Positions 11,576 to 22,310 of a DNA stretch of 64,000 nucleotides are shown here, piece by piece. This DNA comes from Stomorhina lunata (taxonomy: Eukaryota; Arthropoda; Insecta; Diptera; Rhiniidae). Location of the stretch: NCBI GenBank assembly GCA_933228675.1, contig OW121741.1, forward strand, positions 72,118,629 to 72,182,628, given 5' to 3'. How positions within the stretch are numbered: the stretch's first letter is position 1; each line of letters starts with the position of its first letter. The position numbers were made by a program, and so were the translations under genes. The notes below the pieces were generated by a model, which was not told the origin of the DNA, did not search any database, and saw only the letters and a list, made by a program, of their open reading frames with translations.

Positions 11576-12432
11576 AGGATCAAATGCTGAATATAAGTTA
11601 AGTTTTAATAAATAAGTATGTTTGATTCAAGTAAAATTAAAAGATCGCACAATGAACGGTCCCCATAGTAAAACTAGAAAAAAGTCGAAGGAGTTACTGT
11701 AGCTTAATAAAATTTTTTGCACATGTCTCTCTTGGCCTACTATTTTCAAAAATGAGTTAACATTTTTAGAAATCGTTTTATTTTTCGGTCGCGGGGACAA
11801 TAAAATACCCAAAATTTCCCCATTTCAGTAATAATTATTTATTTTTTGACTTCAATCTATCATTTCACATTCAAAATGATAAAGCGTGATAGTTTTTTTT
11901 TTTTTTATAAAATATCACCAATTTCTATTTATTTAGGGTTGAAACATACCTTTTTAGGATATAACATTATTTTCATCATTTTAGTATTTTTATTGTTTAA
12001 AGTATTGAAAAAGTCTTGGCATAGAAAACACCTAAACTTTTTTACATATATTTTAGTATATATAACAGAAAATGAGATTATTGATTCATAAAAGTAGTTT
12101 TTTGATGTGCCTATATTTTCGAGTCAATCGAAGACTATTTGAAAAGTACATATTTTTCCTAAAAACTTTACAATTTATTTAACAGTGTTATAAATATTTG
12201 ATTTTTAAGATTTTTCAATTGTTTCTGCTATATTTCTGAATAAAACAAATGAAATTGCATGCATTTTTATTGAAAAATGAATTTTTGATATTTGCTTTCC
12301 AAAGCCATTTTTTGTTACTTAAAAATGATATTTAATGAAAAAATTATCAAAATAATTCGACTTTAAAACTGTGTAGCTTTTTATAGCCATAACGCATATG
12401 AAATATCAAACCACCTATGGAGTCGTGCTTTC
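11576..12432. other. AT-rich stretch without recognised gene
   Basis: T- and A-rich sequence with no conserved frame, terminal repeats or RNA gene that I can recognise. Confidence 0.4.
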
Positions 12433-12434
12433 TA

Positions 12435-13715
12435 TCGGGTGGTTTAATTTCAAGGGCCGATGTTGATTTTGAATTAAACACAAACTATTTAGGAAATTAT
12501 TGTAATTTTATTTTATAATGATATATTGGTACTACTCAATTATGTATGAAACAAAATATCGGCCAAATGGGCGCCACGACCACGACGGCACACCTCCATC
12601 CGATGGTCCAAATTGTCGATGACCCTGAGGCATAATAGAGGTTCTATGCCGTTAATGTGCCGAATTATCTCATCCTTGAATTGTTGATGGCTTGTCGACG
12701 TACACCTTTTCTTTCAAATAACCCCAAAGAAAAAAGTCCAACGGTGTCAAATCACATGATCTTGGCGGCCAATTGACATCGCCATTAAGTGAGATAACAT
12801 GGCCATTGAATTTGTTGCGCAAAAGAGCCATTCTTTCGTTAGCTGGGTGGCAAGTTGCACCATCCTGCTGAAACCACATATCGTCCACATCCATATCTTA
12901 AAATTCGGGCCATAAAAAGTTCGTTATCATCTCACGATAACGAACACCATTCACAGTAACTGCCTAACCGGCCTCATTTTGGAAAAAATACGGCCCAATG
13001 ATGCCGCCAGCCCATAAACCGCACCAAACATTCATTCTTTGTGGGTGCATTAGTATTTCGACAATCACTCTTGGATTCTCATTCGGCCAAATGCTGCAAT
13101 TCTGTTTATTGACGAATTCACTGGGGTGAAAATGTGCCTCATCACTGATTTTCTTCGAAAATTGATCATCCACTGTTACCATTTCTTGCCACCATTCTGC
13201 CCATTCACGACGTTTGGAACGGTCAAGAGGCTTTAGTTCTTGAGCCCATTGCACCTTGTAAGCGTGAAATTGCAAGTCAATGTTCATCAACGACGAGCAT
13301 GAGAGGTGCAATTGTTGGGCACGACGACGAGATGAGGTGGACGGCTCTTCGGTCACACTATCGCGAACAGCAGCAATATTTTCTGCAGTACGAGCTGTAT
13401 GAGTATGCACTGGTGTTCTCATATTTTCTACAGACCCGGTTTGCTCGAATTTTTCCACGATTTTTGCGATTGTACGCACATTTGGACGATCAAATTGACC
13501 AAAAAAATCACGAAGTACACGATATGCATTTTGATTTGAACGCCCATTTTCATAATAAGTCTGGATAACTTTAACACGTTGTTGGATTGTGTATATATAC
13601 ATGGTTCAAATTGAGTAAGTCTGAAATAGAGAAATGTCAAATAAAATTCGAAAAAAAACTTGGCGTTTAGGTGTGGTTCACATTCAACATCGGCCCTTAC
13701 AATTTAACCACCCTT
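12435..13715 (-). mobile_element. Second mariner family (DD41D type)
   Basis: A 1.28-kb element flanked by TA (12433-12434, 13716-13717). The ends are TCGGGTGGTTTAATTTCAAG and, from the right, GGGTGGTTAAATTGTAAG, both continuing GGCCGATGTTG. It differs from the rosa-type copies elsewhere in the window in both terminal repeat and transposase, so it is a separate family. Confidence 0.9.
12670..13602 (-). pseudogene. Mariner transposase pseudogene, second family
   Basis: The first frame (13602-12964) starts MYIYTIQQRVKVIQTYYENG and includes a helix-turn-helix region and the first catalytic block (SDEAHFHPSEFVNKQNCSIW). It stops just after IIGPYFFQNEAG. The second frame (12894-12670) begins MDVDDMWFQQDGATCHPA and contains NWPPRSCDLTPLDFFLWGYL. 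Counting from the Asp of QQD to the Asp of PLD gives 41 intervening residues. Stops separate the frames and the C-terminal tail after about 12670 is not continuous. It is inactive. Confidence 0.88.
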
Positions 13716-14002
13716 TATATGTATTTTACTGCTAAAATCGAAAGTTTTACTGTGGCCGTTTAAAATTTCATACTTATTCTATGTCTCTTTTATTGACCTT
13801 TATCTCAAACTTTGGCATCACGACGGATTGGTAAACTTTATTCGATCGCAATAACATTTCATACTACTATAATTGGCATCAAATGAAAAAAAAAATGGAG
13901 GGTATGAATATCTGAATTCGAAAAAGATATTCCCATACATGCACGAGACAGTCTAATATAAACGTTTGCGCAACTAAGTTAGTATTGCAATTTTATTATA
14001 CA

Positions 14003-14560
14003 CTAGCTGATTTTACCCGGCGTTGCCCGGGTTGGTAGTTCAAGTTTTTAGCTTATTACTGTGTTAACACTTTCTTTAAAAATTAACAATTATGAAATAT
14101 TTTGATTGATTTTTTTAATTGAATCTTTTATAAATGTATTTGCATATATATTTAATTATATGGGAGGGGTCACGGCCACTTGAGATTAAAAAAAACCAAG
14201 CCTTTTTTACCCACCGGTCACACAGATACAATCAAAATTTCTGAAAAATCGGTCATCCGTATTTCTCATTTTTAATACATAACTTATATGGGAGGGGTCA
14301 CGCCCATTTGAGATTTCCAAAAAATGTAGCCTATTTTACCCACCGGTAAGTCAATATATACTGTAAAAATTAAAGAAAAATCAAAGCCCACTTAAGATTT
14401 AAAAAAATTGGCCTATTTTGAATAGTTAATATATTGTCAAAAAAATCGGTCCGCTCTTTTATCTATATTTGTCATTTTTAATATATGAGTTATATGGGAG
14501 GGGTTATATGGAACTTCCTATTAGATATAACTCTTATCGCCTATTCTAGTCTATGAGTTA
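14003..14560 (+). repeat. GC-hairpin-headed element with tandem body, copy A
   Basis: It begins TAGCTGATTTTACCCGGCGT, in which ACCCGG (14015-14020) pairs with CCGGGT (14027-14032). The body has about three units of roughly 120-180 bp, each with ATATGGGAGGGGTCAC or a variant (about 14158, 14286, 14493), CACTTGAGATT and CTATTTTACCCACCGGT. No protein is encoded. The same plan (short GC-rich hairpin, then a minisatellite) is seen at 44.08 kb. I recognise the head as a common invertebrate interspersed repeat but cannot assign a superfamily. Confidence 0.55.
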
Positions 14561-15968
14561 TTCAAGATAATACTATCAATAAATTCAATTTATACGATTA
14601 AGTAATAGCACGTGTTAAACAAGTCATAAATACTATCTTTCCTCTTCAAAAACAAATGCAATTTTCTTGCAAAGACAACATTTAAATCATAATACACTCG
14701 TACTATAAGAAGAATCCTCTAGAGAACTTCAAAATCTTTTGTTTTAAGGCCTTATATGCATATAATCTTTTATGTATTTATTTATTCATCCACGGATGTA
14801 TCTATCCATCCATCCATCCATACACACATCGTCATAACCAGAATTTTGGAAAACATATCACATACATACATATTTACATGTAAATAGGAAAAAGTTGAAA
14901 AAAAAAAACAAAAAAAGTAAAATGTTATTAAATTGCTTGCACTCTGTTGAACCGAGGAAAGGGCTGCAAAATTTAGCAATTGTAGCCTGCATATTTTATT
15001 TGTACTAAAACTGTTTCTTGGATTGTTTAGCTTTGTACCTACTTCCATTTGCATGAATACTGTAAACGACACACACTAGCAGAAATATTGGTATATCTAA
15101 AAAACAAAAGTTTTTACTTCAAAATTTTACTACTCCGATATACGAGTAGTAATCCTTTTTGTTGTTGAAATTATTCGCCTCTTTATATACTTTTATTTGA
15201 GTTTAAAATTTAAACCTAAATTGAATTGAAAGAGTAGTAGTCAGTCAACTGGCAATTTTGAATTATAACGATGTTTTAGCAAATGAGTGATGCATATTTA
15301 TGTGCACATTTATATATACTTGCATATGTATGTTTGTATTTTACTGCAAATGCTAGTGTCCCAAATTTTATTCCACGTGCAAATTGTTTTCCACCACAAA
15401 ACTAGAGCAAGGACATTCAACTATCAAAGCAAAATTTTAACACACATATAATTTATTTACCTAATATATTATATACATATATGTATGTATGTATGTATGT
15501 ATGTATATTCAAGAGTGACTCCTAAATTAAAAAATTTTAGCCCTTCTAAAAAAAATTGTTTTATGATGTTTCCCAAAATATTTGGGGCTATTTATATCCG
15601 CCCGGGAACTGAACCTTTTGTAAATAAGATGTATATTTTCCGTATTTTGAAATTATTTCCTCCCAAGACAACATACACTAGTCGGCATATTTATTTTGAC
15701 ATACCAGTTGTTTTTCTTCCTTTTTTATTTCCGATCCCATGCAATTAAAAAAATGAATTAAATATATTGAAATTGTAAAAAATATTGTAATTTATTAGAA
15801 AACAAAAATCTTTCATAATTTAAATGTTTTGATATATTTTTTTTAATTGAAACTAAAAAAAGAATTTTCAGGATGTGGCATAAGTATTTTGACATGTTTT
15901 ATAGAACGAATTAAAAAAAAATTGGGAGTTTCAAGGTGTACAAAAATTAATTAACACACTGTTTTAAC
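14561..15968. other. AT-rich stretch with simple repeats
   Basis: Contains (CATC)n at about 14801-14822 and (ATGT)n at about 15478-15508. Otherwise it is AT-rich without a supported gene. Confidence 0.5.
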
Positions 15969-16532
15969 CAGTGTTGCCACCAACCAAATGTTAAATTACA
16001 CATGGATCGTGCCAAAATTACACATGAAATTAGGAATTACACATGATTTTTTTTGGCAAAATAACATGTTTTGAATATAATTTAATTATTATTTTTTTTT
16101 GTTAAAAATTAAAAAAAAATGATTTGTAGTTTTTTAAATGAATGTTCATCTTTTTTTTTATTTCATAACGCTTGAAAAGAAAACAATTAATGTATACTAT
16201 TTGAAATCGATTTCAAAAAATGAAATACATAACGACTATATTGAAAATCTTCCACTTTTTGTTTAACATTTTGTGTAGGTTAAAAAATTGGTCCACCATT
16301 AATAAATTTTTGCAAAGTAGGAAACAATGTATCTCCAAGGAATTCTTAAAATCAAAAACTTTTATCTAATAATCTTCTGGCTCCAAAGCCCAAAAGTTTC
16401 AAAATCGAATGGTGTATGTCAAGAGTTTGCAAATCGACATTGAATAATGAAAAACTTTTTGTTTAACATATATGTCACCTTCTCCGAGAAAAGGGACCTA
16501 GTGTATGAAAATAAAGTTTTGAGAAAAACTAA

Positions 16533-16661
16533 TGTGGAGTTTATATAACTCAAGCGGCTGACGATTGAGTGAAATTTGCATGTATTTTGTTTTTATTACA
16601 ATAACAAAACACATGCAAATTTCACTCAATAGTCAGCCGCTTGAGTTATATAAACCCCACA
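16533..16661. mobile_element. Harbinger-like MITE, copy 2
   Basis: Same family as 9141-9269: arms TGTGGAGTTTATATAACTCA / AGCGGCTGACGATTGAGTGA, flanked by TAA on both sides. Both copies are 129 bp. The arms are nearly perfectly self-complementary, which suggests this copy is not old. It lies inside hAT element 1 and so inserted after it. Confidence 0.82.
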
Positions 16662-17065
16662 TAAAAAAAAAAATTTAATGTTATTTTCATTTTTATCGAT
16701 TTTCCCAAGTTCGTTTTGTATGTTTTTATGGCAAATAAATTTTTATCAGAAATCTAACTCATTTCATCTTATTCTAAACCTTTTTAGGTTCCAGAATCCA
16801 CTGTTAACTCTAAACCCAAAAAAACACACTAGGTTCCTTTTCTCGGAAATGGTCACATATAATGATTGAAAAGTTTGGGCAATTTTGTGATCAACAATAT
16901 CCGCAATTGAATAAATATCGTCACTTAAATTAAATATTGTTTTAATTTAACGAATATAAAATGCTCGAAAATCATGAAGTATAATTTTTTCCCGAATTAG
17001 AGATTGTTGTCAAAGATTCATGAGCAGCAATACCAATATATCATATTCTTTAATAAACATATATA

Positions 17066-18350
17066 CTGGGTGTTTTTTTTAGAGGTATATAACTTCGAAG
17101 TGAAATAAAACATAAGAAAATCGTTTTAATGTCCATCAATTTGGCTTAATTGGAAGGATAATTTTATGCCATTAATGTTTAAATATGATTTCGGGCATGT
17201 GGCCGCCGCGGCTGGCTCGAATAAAGCCAACTCAACAGGTGCAATTTTCAACTACTTTTTCGAGCATATGGGGCCGTATGTTGGCAATAACGCCACGAAT
17301 GTTGGCTTCCAAGTCCCCTAACGTTTCTGGTTTGTTGGCGTAGACGAGCAACTTCACATATCCCCAAAGAAAATAATCCAGTGGTGTCAAATCGCACGAT
17401 CTTGGTGGAAAATTGACAGGTCCATTCCGGAAATTATGCGCTCATCGAATGTTTCCTTCAATAAATCAATTGTGACGTGCGCTGTGTGGCATGTAGCGCC
17501 GTCTTGTTGGAACCATAACTCATCCACATTCATGCCATCCAATTGGGGAACAAAATAGTCGATTATCATGGCTCTATACCGGTCTCCATTTATGGTAACT
17601 GACTCTCCAGCATTATTTCGGAAGAAGTATGGCCCAATGACTCCACCAGCCCATAGAGCACACCAAATAGTCTGTTTTTGTGGATGTAATGGCGTCTCAA
17701 GGGTCTCATGTGGATTCTCTTCACTCCAAATGCGGCAATTTTGCTTGTTGACGTAGCCATTCAACCAAAAATGAGCCTCATCACTGAACAAAATTTTGCG
17801 ATGAAAATCAGCATCGAGATCAATCTCATTTTCGGCCCATACACCAAAATCACGACGCATTGCATGGTCTCGCGGCTTTAATTCTTGCACAAGCTGGATC
17901 TTGTAAGGTCGCAAGCCAAGATCTTTGCGCAAAATCTTCCATAAAGTTGATGGACAAAGCTTCAATTGCTGTGCACGGTGGCGAATCGATTCATTCGGGT
18001 CCTCTTCAACACTTTGCTCTACAGCGGCAATTGTTTCTTCGCACTGTTCGACGTCGCTGCGGATGCGTAATATCACATAGAGTAAACGTAGTGCGAAAAC
18101 GATCCATGGTTAACCGAATTAATTGCTCTGATGGACGATTATGTCGACCATAAAATGGACGGAGCTTGCGGTAAACTTCGCGAACTGAACCATTATTTGC
18201 ACGATTTGCAAGCGTTGTTCTTTTGTCAACCTGTTCATGATGAAATGGCAAACCAAACTAAATATTAATCACTTGACAGCTGACAAAATGGAAGCCAGTT
18301 AAAAAAGTGATGCCAACTTAAAGTTCTATACCTCAATAAAAAACACCCGA
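17066..18350 (-). mobile_element. rosa-type mariner, copy 2
   Basis: A 1.29-kb element with TA on both sides (17064-17065, 18351-18352) and the same terminal repeat as copies 1 and 3 (GGGTGTTTTTTTTAGAGGTA at its 3' end). It lies inside hAT element 1. Confidence 0.92.
17387..18251 (-). pseudogene. Mariner transposase pseudogene, copy 2
   Basis: The central frame (18076-17387) retains FSDEAHFWLNGYVNKQNC and ELWFQQDGATCHTAHV, the first two catalytic blocks. Relative to copy 3 there is a 13-nt loss near 18200 (removing QIYFE and shifting frame), a 4-nt loss near 18050, and a 1-nt loss near 17430. The last diverts the frame before the NWPPRSCDLTPLD block. The nucleotide sequence past that point still encodes the third Asp in another frame. 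The copy is inactive. Confidence 0.9.
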
Positions 18351-19009
18351 TATTTTAATCTGAATGGTTGATTTCCCATAAGCACTGGGATTTTAAAACA
18401 TACATTTTTATGTAGTTATAATAAAAAGTTTGCATTATATGCACTATTTCGATTTCGAATGGGACGTACAAAAATTTATTTTTGAAAATGCAAGTTTTGA
18501 AAACTGTTAGTACTCAAAAATGACAAAAATTGAAATTACACATGAATTACACATGCAGCCAATTACACATCGGCTACACTTGAAAATAGAAATTACACAT
18601 GATATGTGTAATTACACCTGAAGTGGCAACACTGGTTTTAACACAAATTCTAAATGTGTAATATTTGTTGAACAAAATTTTCAAAAAATTAAAAACTGAT
18701 TTTTGAAACCGACTTGAAAAAAACTAAGTAAATTCTACTAAATTTTAACAAAACTGAATTATTTTAATACTAACAAGCGATTAAATGATAAATCATATCT
18801 AACTTTGGAATTTCTTCATTTACAAAAAAATTTTTTGTTAAACATAAATGAAAAAAACAAAAGTTTTTTTTTGTGCTTTAGTGTAATTTACATATACATA
18901 AATATAAATATTTTTGGCTTCAACAATAAAATTTGATTTATTTGCATTTTACATGACGACGCGATTTTATGCTAATTGAAGTGCAAACAGTCAAAGGGGT
19001 CATGATAAT

Positions 19010-19075
19010 AAACAAGTAAAAAAGTGCTTAAGTTGGTCAAATCCGACTTTACTACTAATATTAAACATTGGCCAA
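19010..19075 (-). repeat. Decayed Helitron 3' end
   Basis: ACAAGTAAAAAAGTGCTTAA followed by GTTGGTCAAATCCGACTT resembles the reverse complement of the Helitron terminus seen at 33426 (ACAAGTACGAAAAGCTATAG then TCGGTCAAGCCCGACT). Only about 60 bp align by eye. Confidence 0.35.
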
Positions 19076-19329
19076 TAGGCAATAAATTCACGAGTTTTTA
19101 AAACTGAAAGAAAGCAATGTCTTTTGTACAAAAATGAGAAGGTTCTTTTCAATTAGGCGGTTATGTTAACAATAAAATTGTCGCACATTGGGTTCACATA
19201 ATCTACAAACACTCCTAGAAATACCATTATATCAAAAAAAAAAAAAAAGGTGACTATATGATGCGGTTTGGGGTCATGTGGCATCATCGACGCAAAAATG
19301 AGCAAGAAAATGAAGTCACCGAGGATTCT

Positions 19330-19570
19330 CGAGCTACTGAACCATGATAACAGATTTTTTGCGAATACTAGCATACCAGAGGTCCCAAGTTCGATCCCAG
19401 CTAGCCATTGGTTATTGAGTATTAGGCTATGTAAAACTTTTCTAACTAATGCATTTGCCATTCAGAGTCAGAGTTAAAATGTAGGTCCCTTTCAATGAGT
19501 CTAATATGATGCAACTCATTGTCTGAGAGAAGTACTCCTTGTTCCAATTGGAATGCCGTGGGAATTATGC
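19330..19570 (+). mobile_element. tRNA-derived SINE, copy 2
   Basis: A B-box-like AGGTCCCAAGTTCGATCCC (about 19380-19398) is followed by AGCTAGCCATTGGTTATTGA, TGTAGGTCCCTTTCAATGAG, CTCATTGTCTGAGAGAAGTA and TTCCAATTGGAA. This is the order found in the minus-strand copy at 1.6-1.85 kb. The A box is degraded, and an insertion of about 30 bp relative to copy 1 lies in the body. It has no coding capacity. Confidence 0.65.
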
Positions 19571-19596
19571 ATGTATGTATGTGTACTATTTCATTC

Positions 19597-20620
19597 TAGG
19601 GTTTGCAGTTCGGTTTTAACCGAAACCGAAACTGCGGTTTTTTATGCCTCAAAACCGAAACCGAAATCCGTAGAAAAAACCGCGGTTTTAGCTATTTATT
19701 TTTCATAATTTTTTGTTGGTATTATTCAGAAATAACGTTAGCTTATCATAAATTTGCACGTAATTTGTCTATTTAATGAAGCAGAAGAATGAAACAAGCA
19801 AAAGGTGTTTACAATGGACGAATGGACAGGTGTAAGGGGAAGACAGTATATGAACGTAAATATTCACGATTCTCATGGTCAATTTTATAACTTGGGCCGT
19901 ATTCTAGCAACGTGAAATTTCAAGCAAACGCAAGAAACAATTAGACAAAGGCTAATGGAGTTTAATATTTTACTTAATACAAACATCGTAGCATGTACTA
20001 TAGATGGAGCAGCAGCCAATACCAAATTTGTATCTGAAAATCAATTTTGAAGACCGCGACGATGAAACTTTGACTTATTTAAAACCGATTGCCCATATAC
20101 ATTTGAACCTAGAGGCTGTAAGAAAAACTGTTCGGTATTCGTCAGTTCGTTATAATATTTTACAAACAAGCGTTAAAAAACATCATAATCGTGAATTAAG
20201 TTTACTCTTAGATTTCTGCTTCTAAAACAAAGTATTCATTTAGAAATGCTGTCGACACTAGATTTGTTTCATTCTATCTACTTTGAAATTGTAAATTCTT
20301 TAAAATCGTTGCTATTTGTAAAAATTACTATTTGCATCGCTCGGATGCAAATAATATTCACACTAAAGGGGCTCTGCAGTTTCTCCAAAAGAAATAAGAC
20401 TTATTTAAGAAATCCCTCGTATTTAAAAAACCTGAATTATTTTCCTGAATTTTAGTATTAAATTATAATATGTTTTAATAAAGTTATCTAAAATTTCCTA
20501 CAAATTTAAACTGAAAAAGTTTTATGTAAAAAACCGAAAACCGAACCGAAACCGGCCGGTTTTGGGTGTTTTAAAACCGAAACCGCGGTTTCTCATTTGT
20601 ACGGTTTTTTGCAAACCCTA
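19597..20620 (+). mobile_element. hAT element 2 with ACCGAAAC-rich ends
   Basis: The ends are TAGGGTTTGCAGTTCGG and, from the right, TAGGGTTTGCAAAAAACC. They are flanked by ATTTCATTC on both sides (19588-19596, 20621-20629), an 8- or 9-bp duplication depending on where the terminal base is placed. Both ends are packed with AAACCGAAACCG/CGGTTTCGGTTTT repeats over about 90 bp. A degraded hAT transposase lies inside. Confidence 0.88.
19810..20455 (+). pseudogene. hAT transposase remnant
   Basis: Shifting between frames, about 19811-19880 reads DEWTGVRGRQYMNVNIHDSH and YNLGR, and about 19990-20030 reads IDGAAANTKFVSE. Both are landmark strings of hAT transposases (DEWTS..RYL and the TDGAAN motif around a catalytic Asp). 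About 20340-20390 reads RSDANNIHTKGALQFLQKK, another hAT C-terminal landmark. The zinc finger and dimerisation end are not recognisable, and stops are frequent. Confidence 0.72.
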
Positions 20621-20629
20621 ATTTCATTC

Positions 20630-21034
20630 AGGCGGCCAAACAATTGAGAAATTTCCCTGTCGAGTCATTTCTTAAATTGGCAATGTCAATTAGCGGTCTC
20701 GTTCTTGTGATTAAACACCGTTGGATTATTTTCTGGGGTCGTTTAAAAGACTGGTTTACGTGAACAAAACCCAAACAACTACCGCTCTGAAAGATTAAAT
20801 ACGATGTTGCATTGACGAATTAAGCTAAACTTTGTGGCAAAACTTAGTATAAAACAGTGTCCCGCAAAATAGTACTATTGCATTTTGTATTTGTGTTGGT
20901 TATTTTTGTAATTTTCTCTTTGTCCATGCACTGCGTTTAAACAAACAGGTTGTGGTGTTAGTAAGTTATTGTGCAAAATTTGTGTTGCTATCGGTTAATA
21001 CTTGACCCTGTGTCTTATATCAACTCTATATAAG
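20630..21034. other. Spacer without recognised gene
   Basis: AT-rich unique-looking sequence between hAT element 2 and an RTE-like LINE fragment. No terminal repeats, RNA gene or conserved frame were recognised. Confidence 0.4.
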
Positions 21035-21077
21035 GTCAAAGGCCTATATTAGGTCAAACGGCGACCATATTTTAGAA

Positions 21078-22129
21078 CAGCGTTACCGCTGACAAATTTG
21101 AAAAAGTCGCAAAAAAAGTCGCTTTTTACAAAAAAAAGTCGCACAAAAAGTCACTTTCAATAAAAAAAAGTCGCACACTTTTTTTATATCATTTTTACTT
21201 AAACAATAAACAAAAGACTATAAAACAATTCATACTTGAAAAAAAATTATATATAAGCAAAAATCAAACAGTTTTAATTCCTGTAAAACCGACTTTAAAA
21301 CTCGAATAACTTTTATACTCTTAGGTGTTCGGAAAATCTAATTACAGATTTGAACTCCTAAGTCTACAGGTATATTGAACACAAAATCTTAGTGGCGCAA
21401 GTTTGCACTTCTTAGCGTAATTGTCATGCAAATTTCAAAAACGTAAAAAAATCTTCTTTTTTCGTTTAATTTGGACCCAGTCGTTATTTTATGAAATAGA
21501 CACCATACTTGGGGGATGAATACATTGCCCTTTAAATTTTTATTTCGTCACTTCAAATACTACTTAATGGCTACCAAAATTTAAGCACGTTTTCTCTACT
21601 TTTAATTTTTTTTTCGCATATTTTTCGGCCCCCTCAATGAATTCCTAAAAAATGGATAAGGATTGGTAGATCAGTTGTGCATCGTGGGATATATATCATT
21701 TATGTGCTCCATATTGGTTAACATATGACAAATATGTATAAAAATTAAAAAGTACCTCGTTAACTGAGTTTTTGCCATTTAACACCCAAAAGCAAAAGCG
21801 CACCAAAAAATCATTTTTTGCTATTATTGTATGAAGATTTTGAAAATCGTGCAAAAAATTATATATTGCTTTTAATGGTTTTAGATAGCAAACTGAGACC
21901 AAAGTGATGACATTTATATTTAAGTTACAATCATTTTAGGGAATTTTAGTTAAGATATTGAATATGTGATAAAAATACAAATTTTAAATAATTTTCTAAA
22001 AAGGTGTCAAAAGTCGCACAAAACTCGAAAAAGTAGCGAAAAAGGGCCATGGAAGAAAAGTCGCAGGTTGCGTCGCAGGCCACCTAAATAGTCGCAAATT
22101 GCGACTTTAGTCGCATAACGGTAACGCTG
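21078..22129. mobile_element. hAT element 3 with AAAGTCGC arrays, inside a LINE
   Basis: The ends are CAGCGTTACCGCTGAC and, from the right, CAGCGTTACCGTTATGCG, with a perfect 8-bp duplication TTTTAGAA (21070-21077, 22130-22137). Just inside the left end, AAAAAGTCGCA/T is repeated at least four times by about 21170. The right end has GTCGCA repeated at least five times (about 22010-22115). No transposase is visible. The interior from about 21250 to 21925 is homologous to the left half of the element at 35.0-36.5 kb. Confidence 0.9.
21250..21925 (+). repeat. Partial copy of the 35-kb TIR repeat
   Basis: GCAAAAATCAAACAGTTTTA, GTGTTCGGAAAATCTAATTA and AAAGCAAAAGCGCACCAAAA follow one another here. 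They appear in the same order at 35022-35810 with moderate divergence. It is either a truncated nested insertion or sequence shared by two related elements. Confidence 0.6.
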
Positions 22130-22310
22130 TTTTAGAATACCATGCGCTTCGGTCTTGTAAGCATATTCTCCAATTTCGTAGGCCAAGCTTTGATAGATTT
22201 TCTTCTATTTGGTCCTTCCATCGAAGTTTCAATCGTCCTCTTTTACGAAATTCCAAGAATATCTTCATCTGCTTGTGCAAATGCCCAGATTCATGGTTAC
22301 AAATACGATG

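Larger units (their letters stand above)
15969..18634. mobile_element. hAT element 1, carrying a MITE and a mariner
   Basis: The ends are CAGTGTTGCCACCAACC and, from the right, CAGTGTTGCCACTTCAGG, flanked by a perfect 8-bp duplication GTTTTAAC (15961-15968, 18635-18642). Inside each end the motif AATTACACATG is repeated: three times within about 90 bp at the left, and four or more times with variants within about 90 bp at the right. No transposase is recognisable, so it is a non-autonomous or eroded hAT. A Harbinger-like MITE (16533-16661) and a mariner (17066-18350) sit inside; removing both leaves about 1.25 kb. Confidence 0.88.
21035..22310 (-). pseudogene. RTE-like LINE (L2) fragment split by a hAT
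   Basis: About 21035-21077 (TAAGGTCAAAGGCC, ACCATATTTTAGAA) and about 22130-22310 (TTTTAGAATACCATGCGCTT, then the ATTCTCCAATTTCGTAGGCC block) are the two halves of a stretch that is continuous in the L2 copies at 42.84 and 49.44 kb. A hAT has inserted between them. The coding sense is minus (C-terminal part after the RT), and no intact frame remains. Confidence 0.68.
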
